Shown here one piece after another: positions 1 through 9,846 of a DNA stretch of 32,812 nucleotides. The notes below the pieces were generated by a model. That model worked only from the letters and a program-made list of their open reading frames with translations. It made no database searches and had not been told where the DNA came from. Position 1 is the first letter of the stretch. Every line of letters starts with the position of its first letter. The stretch comes from Chara braunii (Eukaryota > Streptophyta > Charophyceae > Charales > Characeae), in the NCBI GenBank assembly GCA_003427395.1, contig BFEA01000621.1, positions 719,538 to 752,349 on the forward strand, read 5' to 3'. The translations under genes and the position numbers were made by a program.

Positions 1-52
<52 letters not shown>
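1..52. repeat. (GA)n microsatellite in the LTR of element A
   Basis: Uninterrupted AG dinucleotides from the window edge. The 3' LTR has a much shorter GA run at the same place (about 7902-7920), so the tract length has changed since insertion. Confidence 0.97.
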
Positions 53-58
<6 letters not shown>

Positions 59-372
59 GAAGGACAGGTTAACGAATGGCTATGGTGACTACTTACCTGT
101 TCTGAGCTCGCTGGTTGCTGTGAGAGGTGGCGCTGGCTAAGCCAGGCCCCATTATGCTGATGTTCAAGAGAGAGACACGTCATGTTGTTGAGCGCTTGGA
201 AACATGAACTCGAGATACTCTTTATGATGTGTTTGAGACAATATGAGCTGCGCGACTTGGTTCTTATCTCATCCCCATTCTGCGTTGTGTGTGGAGTCAT
301 AATCTGTGTGAATGGTGAAGTGGCATGCATTGTGTTACACTCTGGCAAGTGTTGACAGTCAGGTCCCTTGCA
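1..372 (+). repeat. 5' LTR of element A, right part
   Basis: Matches 7905-8241 almost base for base after the GA tract, ending in TTGCA at 372 just as the other copy does at 8241. The left part lies outside the window. It includes the motif ACTTACCTGT (91-100), found in a similar place in other LTRs here. Confidence 0.92.
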
Positions 373-376
373 AACT

Positions 377-388
377 TGGTATCGGAGC
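377..388 (+). other. Primer-binding site, tRNA-Met type
   Basis: TGGTATCGGAGC lies four bases after the LTR end. It differs by one base from the plant PBS complementary to initiator tRNA-Met (TGGTATCAGAGC). Element C has exactly the same variant. Confidence 0.85.
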
Positions 389-1240
389 AGAAGCTTGTTG
401 CACTCACTGCGCTGGCATGAGTAAGGCCGGCGAGAAGAAGAAGGGAACGCTGGCTTGAAGATGATGCTGGTGATGGTAGAGTTGTGAGAGAGGTGGATTG
501 GGATCTGGGGGGAGAAGTAAGCCGAAGAGGAAGGGGCAGAAGATTACTTACCTGGAGCGTTGGAGTGCGGAGCGACGAGGAGCTTCATCGACGTCCGCTT
601 CAAAGAGAGAAGAACCTCCATTCCCTTACCTGGTTGTGTGTGTGATCTCTACTTCTTCCCCTCTCTGGTGGTCGCTGCTGCTACTGTCTACCCGAGGTCC
701 GGTCTGAGAGTCGGGATACAAGTGTCTGGTCACACTCGAAGTAGTAGTGGTCAGAGTCCTGGTGGTCTTCTCTTCTACCCCTCTGAGTTGTCATCTGTAG
801 AAGGTTGTAAAGGTGGGGGGAACACTGGTTGTAGTGGCTGATTGCCACGTCAGATAGAAGTCACAACATCAGGTCTAATCTGGCAGTAGTAGTAGTGTGA
901 TACAACATTGTCCAGGCATCTGACAAGTACACACTCCAGTACCCCCTGCGCAAGAGGACAGACAATTAGTGTTAATAAAAACAAAGAGAGAACACCCAGA
1001 TCAGCAAGGAAGAAAGAAGGAACTCATTGAGTGGGAGACAGACAGCGTGTAAAAAAAAAAGAGAAGTTCTACTTAAGTTCTTTATTATTTGAAATTCGTT
1101 ATTGAGAAAGCAGCGATTCTCAGAGTCTGAAAAAAAAAAAAAACAAGCATAGTATCTCATCCACTTCAGACTAAGTTTAGTGACACCTGAGGAAAGTATC
1201 TGGGTGGAGCGGCGGAGGACCGCCTGTGCCGTCAGCCACC
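389..1240 (+). other. Untranslated leader of element A
   Basis: About 850 bases between the PBS and the gag start. Open frames here (for example 498-707 and 560-841) have low-complexity translations and no family resemblance, so I do not call them genes. The LTR motif ACTTACCTG recurs at 546-554. The packaging signal would be expected here, but none can be identified by eye. Confidence 0.7.
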
Positions 1241-3295
1241 ATGGATGACTTTCCCATGCAGGGAATTCTGGCCCTTTCTGTCTTATTGGGCCCCCTCTTC
1301 AGAATCTTCTTTCCTCTCGGCCTTGGGAGAATATGCTCGTCCTATATGATGATGCGATCAAGGATGACGAAGCTAGGCCCCACGCCTGCAGAACAGGCTG
1401 AGATCGATCGCCGACAGGCAGAAAAGAGGAAAGAAAAAGAAGAAAGAAAAAAACAAAAAGTAGAAGAAATATAGAAGAAAGTTTAGATAGAAGAAGAAAG
1501 AATGAGGAGAGAAATGAGAAAAAAGTTAGAGAGGGAATTGAAGGAGGAACTGCAAACGATAGAAGAAGAAGATGAACCTGTCGATGATAGGCTCATCAGA
1601 CGGCGGACGGAAAAAGGTGAGACTAGTCAGACGGGAGTAAGACTTGAGGTCAAGCCGCTGGACTGGTATGACCAGTATGCATACTCCAACGATCGTGTAA
1701 AAGAAACAGAGGAAGAAAGAGATGTATTTCTTGCAAAGTTAGCATCCATTGCAGATCAAAGAGATTAAGATCTTTTGCTTGAGGAAAAACGTACAGAACT
1801 GCATAGTAAAATGTTAGCAGCAAAGCGGCAAGACTTGGATGAAAGAAAAAGGCTGCAAGTAGAGGGTGCAAGATTGCATAAAGAGTTGCAAGATAAAAAA
1901 GACAAGCAAGCTCCAATGGAAAAGAAACTTGCCCTCTTAACAGAAACAGTCCTTCACACAAAGCAAGAGGTAGCGGAAATAAATAGAACTTTGCAAAAGG
2001 TTGAAACTCACCAATGTAAGTTTGAGGGAGTCTGAAATACCTTTCTGCAGAAGTCCGCCAAAGATGTCGATCTGCATATACAATCCTATATTGAAAAAAT
2101 AGACAATCACATCACACAAACCTTTACTCCGACCGTAATTGAGAAGATAGTCCGGGGCAGCGGCGGAGGAGGAGGTGGATATGGAGACGAAGACGGAGGA
2201 GATGATAAGAAAGGAAAGGGAGTGCTGCGAGAAGATAAGGATACAGATGTACGAAAAATAAGGTAAAAGTTCCATGGACATATAACGGTAAGAAAGAACA
2301 AAGTGTGCTACACTGGATTGCAGCATTCGAGTCATACGTCTACGGACAACGCATTCCGTACTGGGACAGGGTGCTAATGGCAAATTCGTGTATGGAGGGA
2401 GATGCCATGAACTTTGCCATCTCCCTGCAGAAGTAGGCAGGTTGCATCTCTATGGTAGAATACTCCTAGCAAACCCGAATTGAGGACTTTTTCAAATCCA
2501 TCCGAGACAGGTTTGAGGACAAAAACTTAGCCAGGAGGACACATGTTAGTCCTAAACCTCCCAGATAGAAAATGGAAGAGCACCTTGGCGCTTAAAGCTA
2601 CCATGGATGAACTGTTGCAATGCAATGAACATGGATTGACCCCTGCTCATATATTGAACAGTTTCGCACACGCACTACCCGACCCCCTTCGTACTCAGTT
2701 GTATCCCCGTACAAAGGAAGAGGGGATGACTTACGAGAAGTTCAACAAGATCGCCATAGATCACGCTGACTTCTTGGCTGAGGCCAATTATTGTCATTAT
2801 TGGAAGGATCTGCAAGTGGGAAAAAAATGGCAGAACCGCATTATCTCAAGGTCTATACTTGGGAAAGACAACCTCCTTCTGACCTTTGAAGATGGAGGTG
2901 TCGAAACACTTTCTTGGGACCAAGTAGACTATGGTCTTGAGGAAGGACGCAGCGGCCCGATAGCTCAGGAGGGGAGCTATGCGGCCGTTGTAGCCCACGG
3001 GAGAGGGCGCCAAGGAAGAGGACGTGGCCGAGGACTACGTGGGTGGAAGGGGTAATGGTCCCTCGCAAGGTGGCCATGGTTTCAATTCCACCTGGGGAAG
3101 AGGAAGAGACACTTGGTATAACAAGTGGGATAAGTCGTACCCACCTCATCCAGGTCTGCCTGAAGGGGAGCCTTGGAAACCGAAAAAGTTTGGCAGGAAA
3201 GGAAAGTTGTCGACCAGTGCCTTAAATGTGGGGACCCCGACCACATTGTCCCTTATTGCCCTGACTATAAGGTACCAAAAGGGAACAACCAGTAG
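1241..3295 (+). pseudogene. Element A gag (broken)
   Basis: Gag forms the capsid and nucleocapsid of the intracellular particle. The start is the ATG at 1241 in a strong GCCACCATGG context. The N-terminus is hydrophobic (about residues 6-25) and is followed by a very long Lys/Glu/Arg-rich coiled-coil region, unusual for plant Gag. A capsid-like segment spans about 2263-2800, followed by an RG-rich stretch (2990-3050) and a CCHC zinc knuckle at 3218-3259 (C-x2-C-x4-H-x4-C, seen complete). Stops interrupt it at 1472, 1484, 1766, 2033, 2434 and 2467. The frame changes near 2262, 2540, 3040 and 3200. It ends at TAG 3293-3295. The pieces add up to roughly 680 codons. Identity as gag rests on position, the capsid-like segment and the knuckle. 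Confidence 0.85.
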
Positions 3296-6200
3296 AGGTC
3301 TCAGTTGCCTCTACAGGGACTTCGGGTGTTGAAAAAAAGAAATCCTCTCATTCGAAGGTCCCATTGGCAAAAACTGAAGAGGTAGACAGTCCCCATCTAG
3401 TACAATGTCCAGAGGTGGCAAGCGTATGCATCTCTCTAGGTGGATCCCTCACTGGCGTGGGTGATGAGTTGGCCGCTCGTCGCCAAGCCTGGACTGAAAT
3501 GAAAAAACGTAAAGGACAGTTAATAATTGCAGATCTAGAAGTACATAAAGTAAGAGTTGGAGGTATGATTAATAGCGGATCAACTCGCAACTATATCAGT
3601 AAAAAAGGATTGCAAAAGTTGCGTCTCGGGCTTAAGGTGAAGCAATTGGCTGAACCCGTAATGAGTAAATTAGCTAATAGTACAGTAACTGTGATGAATA
3701 GATATGTTGAAGGGGTTAAGGTATACTTCCGGCTCGAAGCAGAGGGGAAGGTGGAACGTGTTCTCCACTCTCTGACTCTCTTGGTGGAAGATAATCTTCC
3801 TTTTGGCATTCTTTTAGGTATGGATTGGGGCGAAGCTGCAAATGCGGACATAAAGATGAGGGACCACGGGTGTTGGCTTCCTAGTCCACAAGGCGGAAAG
3901 AAGAGAATCCGCCTATTCCATGAATCAGGTAAGGAAAGCAGCTTGGCTCATTGCTGTATGAGTGCCCCAGCGTTCGCTCGCCATGTTAGGAAGTACAACT
4001 TGTATGACCAAGTCTTTGTGGCATATGTGCGCCCAGTAAAGGAGGGTGAAATTAAGGAAGAGCCTAAGGCCCCCGAAATTGAGGAACTTCTGAAGGAGTT
4101 CGCAGATGTGGCAGAGGCCCCAAGCGGTGTGGTTGAGAGACCCATCAGATATCGCATAGACATTATTCCAGGAAGTTCAATTCCTAAAGGGGCTATCTAC
4201 CGAATGCCACCTAAAGAGTTGGATGAACTGCGATCCCAACTTGATGAATTGCTGAAAAAGGGATGGATCAGGCCTAGCTCCTCGCCCTATGGTGCGCCTG
4301 TGTTGTTTGTGCCTAAAAAGGATGGCGGGGTACGCATGTGCATAGACTATAGGAAGTTGAATGAAATAACTGTAAAGAACGCTGAGCCGTTACCGCAGAT
4401 AGATGATCTGCTGGATCGTGTGCAGGGTTGCAAATACTTTACGAAAATTGATTTGAAATCTGGCTGCCATCAGATTGAGGTAGAGCCAGAAGACCAATAC
4501 AAGACTGCCTTTCGAACAAGGTATGGGCACTATGAGTTCGTTGTGTTGCCCTTTGGTCTTACAAATGTCCCTGCAACTTTCCAAAGAACTATGAATGAAC
4601 TCTTTCGCGAGTGGCTTGACAAATTTGTCATTGTTTATTTGGATGATATTTTGGTTTTTAGTAAAGATTTGAAAGAACATTCTGGGCACCTTCGACTTGT
4701 GCTAAATAAATTGCGTGAGGCAAATTTGAAACTAAACCCAAAGAAGTGTGAATGGGCTAAGCGTCAGGTTTTGTATCTAGGGCATGTGCTTGATGGTGAT
4801 GGAATCAAACCGGAAGACACGAAAATTGCGGCAATTCGCGATTGGCCTAACCCCCGCACTTTGACTAAGTTGCGGTCGTTCCTTGGGCTAGCCAATTATT
4901 ATCGAAAGTTTGTAAGACATTTCATGATAATTATTGCGCCCCTTCGGAGATTGCTTTAGAAAGAAACGATATGGAAGTGGGATTCAGACTGTACGTCTTC
5001 GTTTAAACGTTTGAAAAAGTGTTTGATTAATTATCCGGTTCTGGTGTTTGCTGACCCTTCTTTGCCCTTTGTCGTCACAACCGACGCTAGTCAGTACGGG
5101 ATAGGTGTTGTACTCCAGCAGGATGACGGGAATGGATACAGACCTGTGAAGTTCATGTCCCGACGACTACCTAACGAGAAGGTCGCCGCTTCCACGTACG
5201 AGAGAGAGTAGTTTGCTCTCGGAGAAGCCCTTGATCATTGGCGACACTATCTCCTAGGAAGGCACTTCAAAGTGTACTCAGATCATGAGACACTTCGCTG
5301 GCTTAAAACGCAGGCTCGGATGACACCTAAGTTGACTAGGTGGGCCGCGGAGATTGACCAATATGACTCTGAGTTAAAGTCAGTCAAGGGTAAGTATAAC
5401 GTTGTCGCCGACGCATTGAGTCGAAGATCATATTTCTTTGGTGCCATTGTAACCTACTTAGATGTGGGCACCGATTTACAAGAAAAAAATAGAAATGCGT
5501 ATTCCACTGACCCTGTCTATGGCGCTATGCTTAAGCGTGTGCAGGAAGCGCCAACAGAGTTTCCTAACTATCGTATCACACAAGGACTGTTATTTGAGAA
5601 AACTGATGTGCATGACAGGCTTTGTATTCCAAATGTAGAAGAGATCAAAAGTTTGATCTTGGGGGAATGTCACGACACCGAAGGCCATTTCGGATGGAGA
5701 AAGACTTACGCCAACCTTTTGCATTCCTATACCTGGCCTCGCATGAAACCAGACTGCAATGCATATGTGTTGGGCTGTCAAGTGTGCCAAAGAAATAAGA
5801 GCACCACACAACCTCCCCTTGGTTTACTTAAACCTTTGTCTATTCCAACAGGTCCAGGAGACTCTGTGTCCATTGACTTTATGGACACCAAGATAAAAAG
5901 AAGGAATGGGAAGACGCAGGTAATGGTAATCGTAGACAGATTTAGTAAGTATGCTGTTTTTGTAGCACTACCAGCGGAAGCAAAAACGGAACTGGTAATT
6001 CGGGAGTTCTTTAACCATTGGGTGAAAGACTATGGACATCCCTTGACAATTGTGAGTGACAGAGACACACGGTTCACAAGTGAACAATGGCAGCAACTAA
6101 TGAATGTCTATGGCTCTAAATTGACTACGTCCTCAGGTAGACATCCTGAGACTAATGGCTAGACTGAGCAAATGAACAAGATTTTGCAGCAAACGCTGCG

Positions 6201-7061
6201 CATGTATATTCGTCCCGACCAGATTGACTGGACGTTGCTAGCGCTTACAATAACTTTGTTCATCTATCTACATGCAAGACTCCGATGGAGTTGCATCTGG
6301 GATGGCGTCCGCGCAGGACTATTGACTGGGACGAACATTTGCCCAAAGTTGCTAGCGCTTACAATAACTTTGTTCTTCTATCTACATGCAAGAATCCGAT
6401 GGAGTTGCATCTGGGATGGCGTCCGCGCACGCCTATTGATCGGCTAAACCCGGATCAAGTGCATAAGCTTCCACTAGGAACTAGCAAATTTACGATTCAA
6501 TACCAGAAAGATATTGAAAAGGTAAAGGAAAATATTGTCAAAGCACAACATCAGATGATTGAACAGGCAAATAAGCATAGAAGACCTTCACAGTTTGTTG
6601 TAGGTGATCTAGTATGGGTTAAGTCTAAAGAGTTTGTTCCTGAAGAGAACATCTCTAAGAAGTTACTGACTGCCTACAGAGGACCTTGGCAAGTTCTTGA
6701 TGTGATTGGAGAGGTGGATGAACCTTCTTGTGTGATTGAGATTCCTCTACATTTGCATACATATCGAGTATTCCACGCCTCAAAACTCTTACCTTGCGTA
6801 ACAAATGAGTTGTTTCCCAGTCGCAGATCGGCGATACCTCCTAGTATGGATGGGAAATATGATGTGGATAAGATTGTTGCTGAAATCACTTTCCAAACTG
6901 GATGAAGAGGCAGACCCCAACGACAATATAAAGTAAGATTTGCCTATCAGGACCCAAGTGAAGATCGCTGGTTCACAAGAGAAAATTTGCTAGAGTCTGC
7001 ACCTCATATTGTATCTGCATATGAAAAGGAAAGAAAAGGAATCTATATCATTGATGAGTAA
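3271..7061 (+). pseudogene. Element A pol (PR-RT-RNaseH-INT-chromodomain, broken)
   Basis: The pol polyprotein copies the RNA into DNA and integrates it. The frame opens at 3271 and overlaps the gag end by 25 bases in the -1 frame. Protease lies at about 3541-3860 with its active-site Asp replaced by Asn (AAT, 3571-3573). RT lies at about 4147-4700 with YLDD at 4636-4647. RNase H starts near 5060 (Asp 5083). Integrase has an H2C2 zinc module (about 5660-5800), catalytic Asp at 5875 and 6058 and Glu at 6166; the 35-residue spacing between the last two is as expected. A GPY/F-like module spans about 6590-6800 and a chromodomain-like tail ends at TAA 7059-7061. Breaks are TAG at 4957, 5209 and 6160 (two codons before the catalytic Glu), a frameshift inside a 114-bp tandem duplication (6223-6434), and TGA at 6903. 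The protein is certainly inactive as it stands. Confidence 0.95.
6223..6434 (+). repeat. Tandem duplication inside the integrase region of element A
   Basis: GTTGCTAGCGCTTACAATAA occurs at 6234 and again at 6348, a period of 114 bases (38 codons). The first copy lacks about 16 bases present in the second (just after ATTGACTGG), so the reading frame shifts from one copy to the next. The duplicated stretch follows the integrase catalytic core. Confidence 0.9.
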
Positions 7062-7300
7062 ATGATTCTCAGAGGACTTCGAAACTAGGCCGGCGAGAGT
7101 ACAAGGGCCTTTACCCGATTCAAACCCTGTTCGGCAAATGCTGCATAGAGGGGTCACCGGCCAGGGCCCAACTCATAAAAGCAGATCGAAGGACATGTTC
7201 TCTGGGTCTAAAGTCACATCCTAGCTAAGTAAAAGCCAATGTCAAAGGTCACAGTTGTGCCCTGTACGAACAGCTGCAATATCTGGATTTAGAACTCACA

Positions 7301-7400
7301 TCTGTTCGTCCAGGGGGTGCGGAGGTCATGTCTGTTCAGGCAAGAGATGTGCTTGTTCGTGCAGTATGAGTGTCTGTTCGTGCAGAATGTGTGTCTGTCC
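7301..7400 (+). repeat. 21-bp degenerate tandem motif before/in U3 of element A
   Basis: The core TCTGTTCG or close variants starts at 7301, 7331, 7352, 7373 and 7394; the last three intervals are 21 bases. Short tandem motifs are common in LTR U3 promoters. An inverted copy lies near 7262. Confidence 0.55.
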
Positions 7401-8241
7401 AAAAGGAAGTCAAAGGGCAGGTTCCCATTTCTGTCTAAGTCTAATAGGGGTTCTAGGTTCAGACACCCAGTCCGAAATCTAGGCCAGATGGCCGCAGCAG
7501 CAGCAGACCCTGAGGGGAAAATACTGGGACACACACATATGCATGGGTCTGGGACTGAAGGAGGCCCAAAGTGCCAATACAGACCAATGCAGACCTCGCC
7601 AGGGGAGGCCAGCAGTATAAAGCAATNGGCCAGCCTCCCTTGATATCAGATTCCCACTGGCATANTGGNGTGGAAGTGCTGCGTGCACTTGTGCNCTGGC
7701 TAGCTGGGTTAGCGCTGGAGGAGAAGCTGCGCTGGAAGGAAGAAGGAGCCGGGCGCTGGCTTGCAAGAGGCAGCCATAGCTGCACCAGCCAGATAGCATA
7801 NTTAGAGGGTTAGTTGTTAGTCTACAGTGAGTAGCATTTTAAGTAGATCTTCGTGGTAGGAGTGTGCATGTATGATGAGAGAGGAGGACTAAGACTGAGA
7901 TCTTGAGAGAGAGAGAGAGAGGGAGAGGAAGGACAGGTTAACGAATGGCTATGGTGACTACTTACCTGTTTTGCGCTCGCTGGTTGCTGTGAGGGGTGGC
8001 GCTGACTAAGCCAGGCCCCATTATGCTGATGTTCGAGAGAGAGACACGTCATGTTGTTGAGCGCCTGGAGACATGAACTCGAGATACTCTTTATAATGTG
8101 TTTGAGACAATATGATTTGCGCGACTTGGTTCTCATCTCATCCCCATTCTGCATTGTGTGTGGAGTCATAATCTGTGTGAATGGTGAAGTGGCATGCATT
8201 GTGTTACACTCTGGCAAGTGTTGACATTCAGGTCCCTTGCA
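7316..8241 (+). repeat. 3' LTR of element A (left edge provisional)
   Basis: The right part, from the GA tract at about 7902 to TTGCA at 8241, aligns with the 5' LTR. The left part cannot be aligned because the 5' copy is cut by the window, so the start is a guess: a G run followed by TG at 7316 is one candidate and TG at 7196 another. It contains CCAAT motifs near 7575-7587, a TATA box and five isolated N bases (7627, 7666, 7669, 7695, 7801). Confidence 0.8.
7616..7622 (+). promoter_or_regulatory. TATA box of the element A LTR
   Basis: TATAAAG preceded by GGCCAGCAG. The same GGCCAGCA lead-in precedes the TATA box of element B at 15258. Its position inside the LTR fits an RNA polymerase II promoter. 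Confidence 0.65.
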
Positions 8242-8964
8242 ATAACAACAAATCAGAGTTACTGTAACCAGAACATAAATGAAAGGAAACCAATCCGTAA
8301 CACAATGAGGGCGGTAGGAAGCTCTTGTAGCTGAGGTTGTGGCTCAAAGGAATGAGGTAGTGCGGTTACTAACTCTGCACTGTCATTCCGGTGTATTCCA
8401 GGTGCTGGCCTAAAACGGCCTGCAAAAAGCCCTAAGGCGGACAGGAATGCTGATAAAATTGTATGTCTCCTGCGACGGGGCAACCGAGAACCCAGGTTAC
8501 CCATAGCGGAAACTTGAAGGTAGATCATAAGGTAACTTCGTCGGGAAAATCCATTCGTGAAGCGTCTATCCTCCAGGAGTCGAGGAGTGAAGAAGGATTA
8601 CCAGGTCCTTGTGTGGTTGCGACTCTGTCCTTTCTGGACATGGAACGCATGTGTGACCACACGGGCACCCATAGGTGCAAATACATGGACCAAACGTCAC
8701 AGATATTTGCGACTTTAGGTCCCCGTGTGAGTATGGCCGTGTGGTCACATGCATGCTCCCTGTGGAGTGGTGGAGAAACCATGCACCTGTAGAAAAGAAA
8801 CAAAAAGCGAAAAAGAAACAATTCGGCCATTTGCATGGTCCAACTAGCAAGCCGACTGGGTTTTCCGCCTGAATCTGGATGTGTTTGTGGAGTGGTGCAG
8901 AAAACCGCTATTTACAAAGAGATTCGGGTGCTTTATCCAATCCTCTTTGGTACTGGGACCATAG

Positions 8965-8966
<2 letters not shown>
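8242..8966. other. Unclassified sequence, no gene recognised
   Basis: No family-like translation on either strand. The open frames at 8259-8528 (minus) and 8463-8792 (plus) have no recognisable motif. One inverted pair is visible: GCATGTGTGACCACACGG near 8648 and GCCGTGTGGTCACATGC near 8734, about 70 bases apart, differing by a two-base indel. Confidence 0.5.
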
Positions 8967-9028
<62 letters not shown>

Positions 9029-9037
9029 TGTGGGTGT

Positions 9038-9075
<38 letters not shown>
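8967..9075. repeat. Compound (TC)n-(TG)n microsatellite
   Basis: TC repeats to about 9011, then TG repeats with three interruptions to 9075. The open frames across it (9016-10053 plus, 8844-9515 minus) owe much of their length to this tract. Alternating TG is a potential Z-DNA former. Confidence 0.97.
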
Positions 9076-9077
<2 letters not shown>

Positions 9078-9098
9078 CTTAGCTAAATTAGCTAAGGC
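9076..9098. repeat. Perfect 9-bp hairpin at the microsatellite edge
   Basis: GCCTTAGCT and AGCTAAGGC flank a five-base AAATT loop. Confidence 0.9.
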
Positions 9099-9109
9099 TG
9101 CGGGAGATA

Positions 9110-9247
9110 GACGGTTGTGTAGGATGCTGGCCATCCTCGAGATGCCGGTTTTTGTTTTGGTCGTCTTATTCTTTGAAGATCGACGGTTGTGTAGGATGCT
9201 GGCCATCCTCGAGATGCCGGTTTTTGTTTTGCTCGTTTTGTTCTTTG
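9110..9247 (+). repeat. 72-bp tandem duplication
   Basis: ACGGTTGTGTAGGATGCTGG starts at 9111 and 9183, a period of 72. The copies are nearly identical over about 55 bases and then diverge in a T-rich tail. It lies between the microsatellite and the hairpin cluster; no gene is attached to it with confidence. Confidence 0.93.
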
Positions 9248-9585
9248 GGGTGGACCCCACAGCACTGCAGCAAAGCAAAATGGGGAGCCGCGCATACAGG
9301 CTCCCGTCCACCGCGAACGGACCTTCGAAGGACAGTGGGACCCCACTGCGACGGCAAGGCGTGGTGTCCCTGTCGCTCCCGTTTACCGAAATAGGAAATG
9401 TTTCCATTGTTTTCCCGAACGGGAAAATGAGGGGCCACGACTTGCGTTCGGACGGAGGGCACTTTCGTTCCTGCGGATGTCCGTGTTGTGGGACGGGCAT
9501 GACGTTGCTCGGCATGCCCCAAGGAAAGTGCGACAGTTGGCACTGTCCGATTGTCCTGCCCCTTCACAGGTCCTGTGGACCTGTG
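9246..9585. repeat. Hairpin cluster
   Basis: Perfect short-loop inverted repeats follow one another: 9246-9259 (5-bp stem), 9283-9305 (7, loop 9), 9333-9348 (7, loop 2), 9394-9405 (5, loop 2), 9410-9427 (8, loop 2), 9495-9519 (7, loop 11), 9532-9547 (6, loop 4) and 9565-9585 (9, loop 3). Five stems of at least 7 bp with loops of 12 or less compare with a rough random expectation of about 0.3 in 340 bases. Function unknown. Confidence 0.8.
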
Positions 9586-9846
9586 GTACCTACCGCCCCA
9601 GCGACAAACGTCCAGGAATTTGCCAACTGCTGTCCGCCGCCAAGGGAGTTTTGTTGTTCCTGTCTGTACCGGGGAGGTGTTCAGTCCGGTATCCATAGCC
9701 TGCAATCTCGTGCGAAAGTGGGGGGAGAGTGCCTTCCATGGTTGTCGCTGGTGTCCGCCATATTGAAGGCAATCAGCAAGTACAGGACAGTACTAAAGGG
9801 TGGTGGTGAGGTGAAGAGGAGTCGGGATACGCAAGACCCAACTGCC

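Larger units (their letters stand above)
1..8241 (+). mobile_element. Element A: degenerate Ty3/gypsy chromovirus
   Basis: A near-complete LTR retrotransposon in plus orientation. Sequence 1-372 is repeated at about 7905-8241, which identifies the two LTRs. Between them lie a tRNA-Met-type primer-binding site, a broken gag and a pol with domains in the order protease, reverse transcriptase, RNase H, integrase, chromodomain-like tail. That order, with integrase last, defines Ty3/gypsy (Metaviridae), and the tail places it among chromoviruses. The 5' LTR is cut by the window edge. By eye the LTR copies differ at about 14 of 320 aligned bases. The five bases after the 3' LTR are ATAAC; the matching target-site duplication would lie upstream of the window. 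Multiple stops and frameshifts make it non-autonomous. Confidence 0.93.

Noticed and set aside
91-100. CTTACCTG motifs as antisense splice donors (reverse complement CAGGTAAG)
   Set aside because: They recur at matching LTR positions relative to GA-type tracts and TATA boxes, and no exon context was found. Listed as a shared LTR motif instead.
4957-6162. TAG read as glutamine (alternative genetic code known from some ulvophyte algae)
   Set aside because: TAA and TGA also interrupt the same genes, frameshifts are frequent, and the host exon at 27963-28876 has no internal TAG or TAA. Ordinary decay is simpler.
7301-7400. CRISPR-like array because of 21-bp spacing
   Set aside because: The units are degenerate and directly adjoining with no spacers, and the setting is a eukaryotic LTR.
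8648-8751. Terminal inverted repeats of the Harbinger element
   Set aside because: Both arms lie upstream of the transposase, so they cannot bound it.
8844-9515. 223-codon open frame on the minus strand
   Set aside because: Its middle is translated microsatellite (alternating His-Thr and Arg-Glu); no independent coding support.
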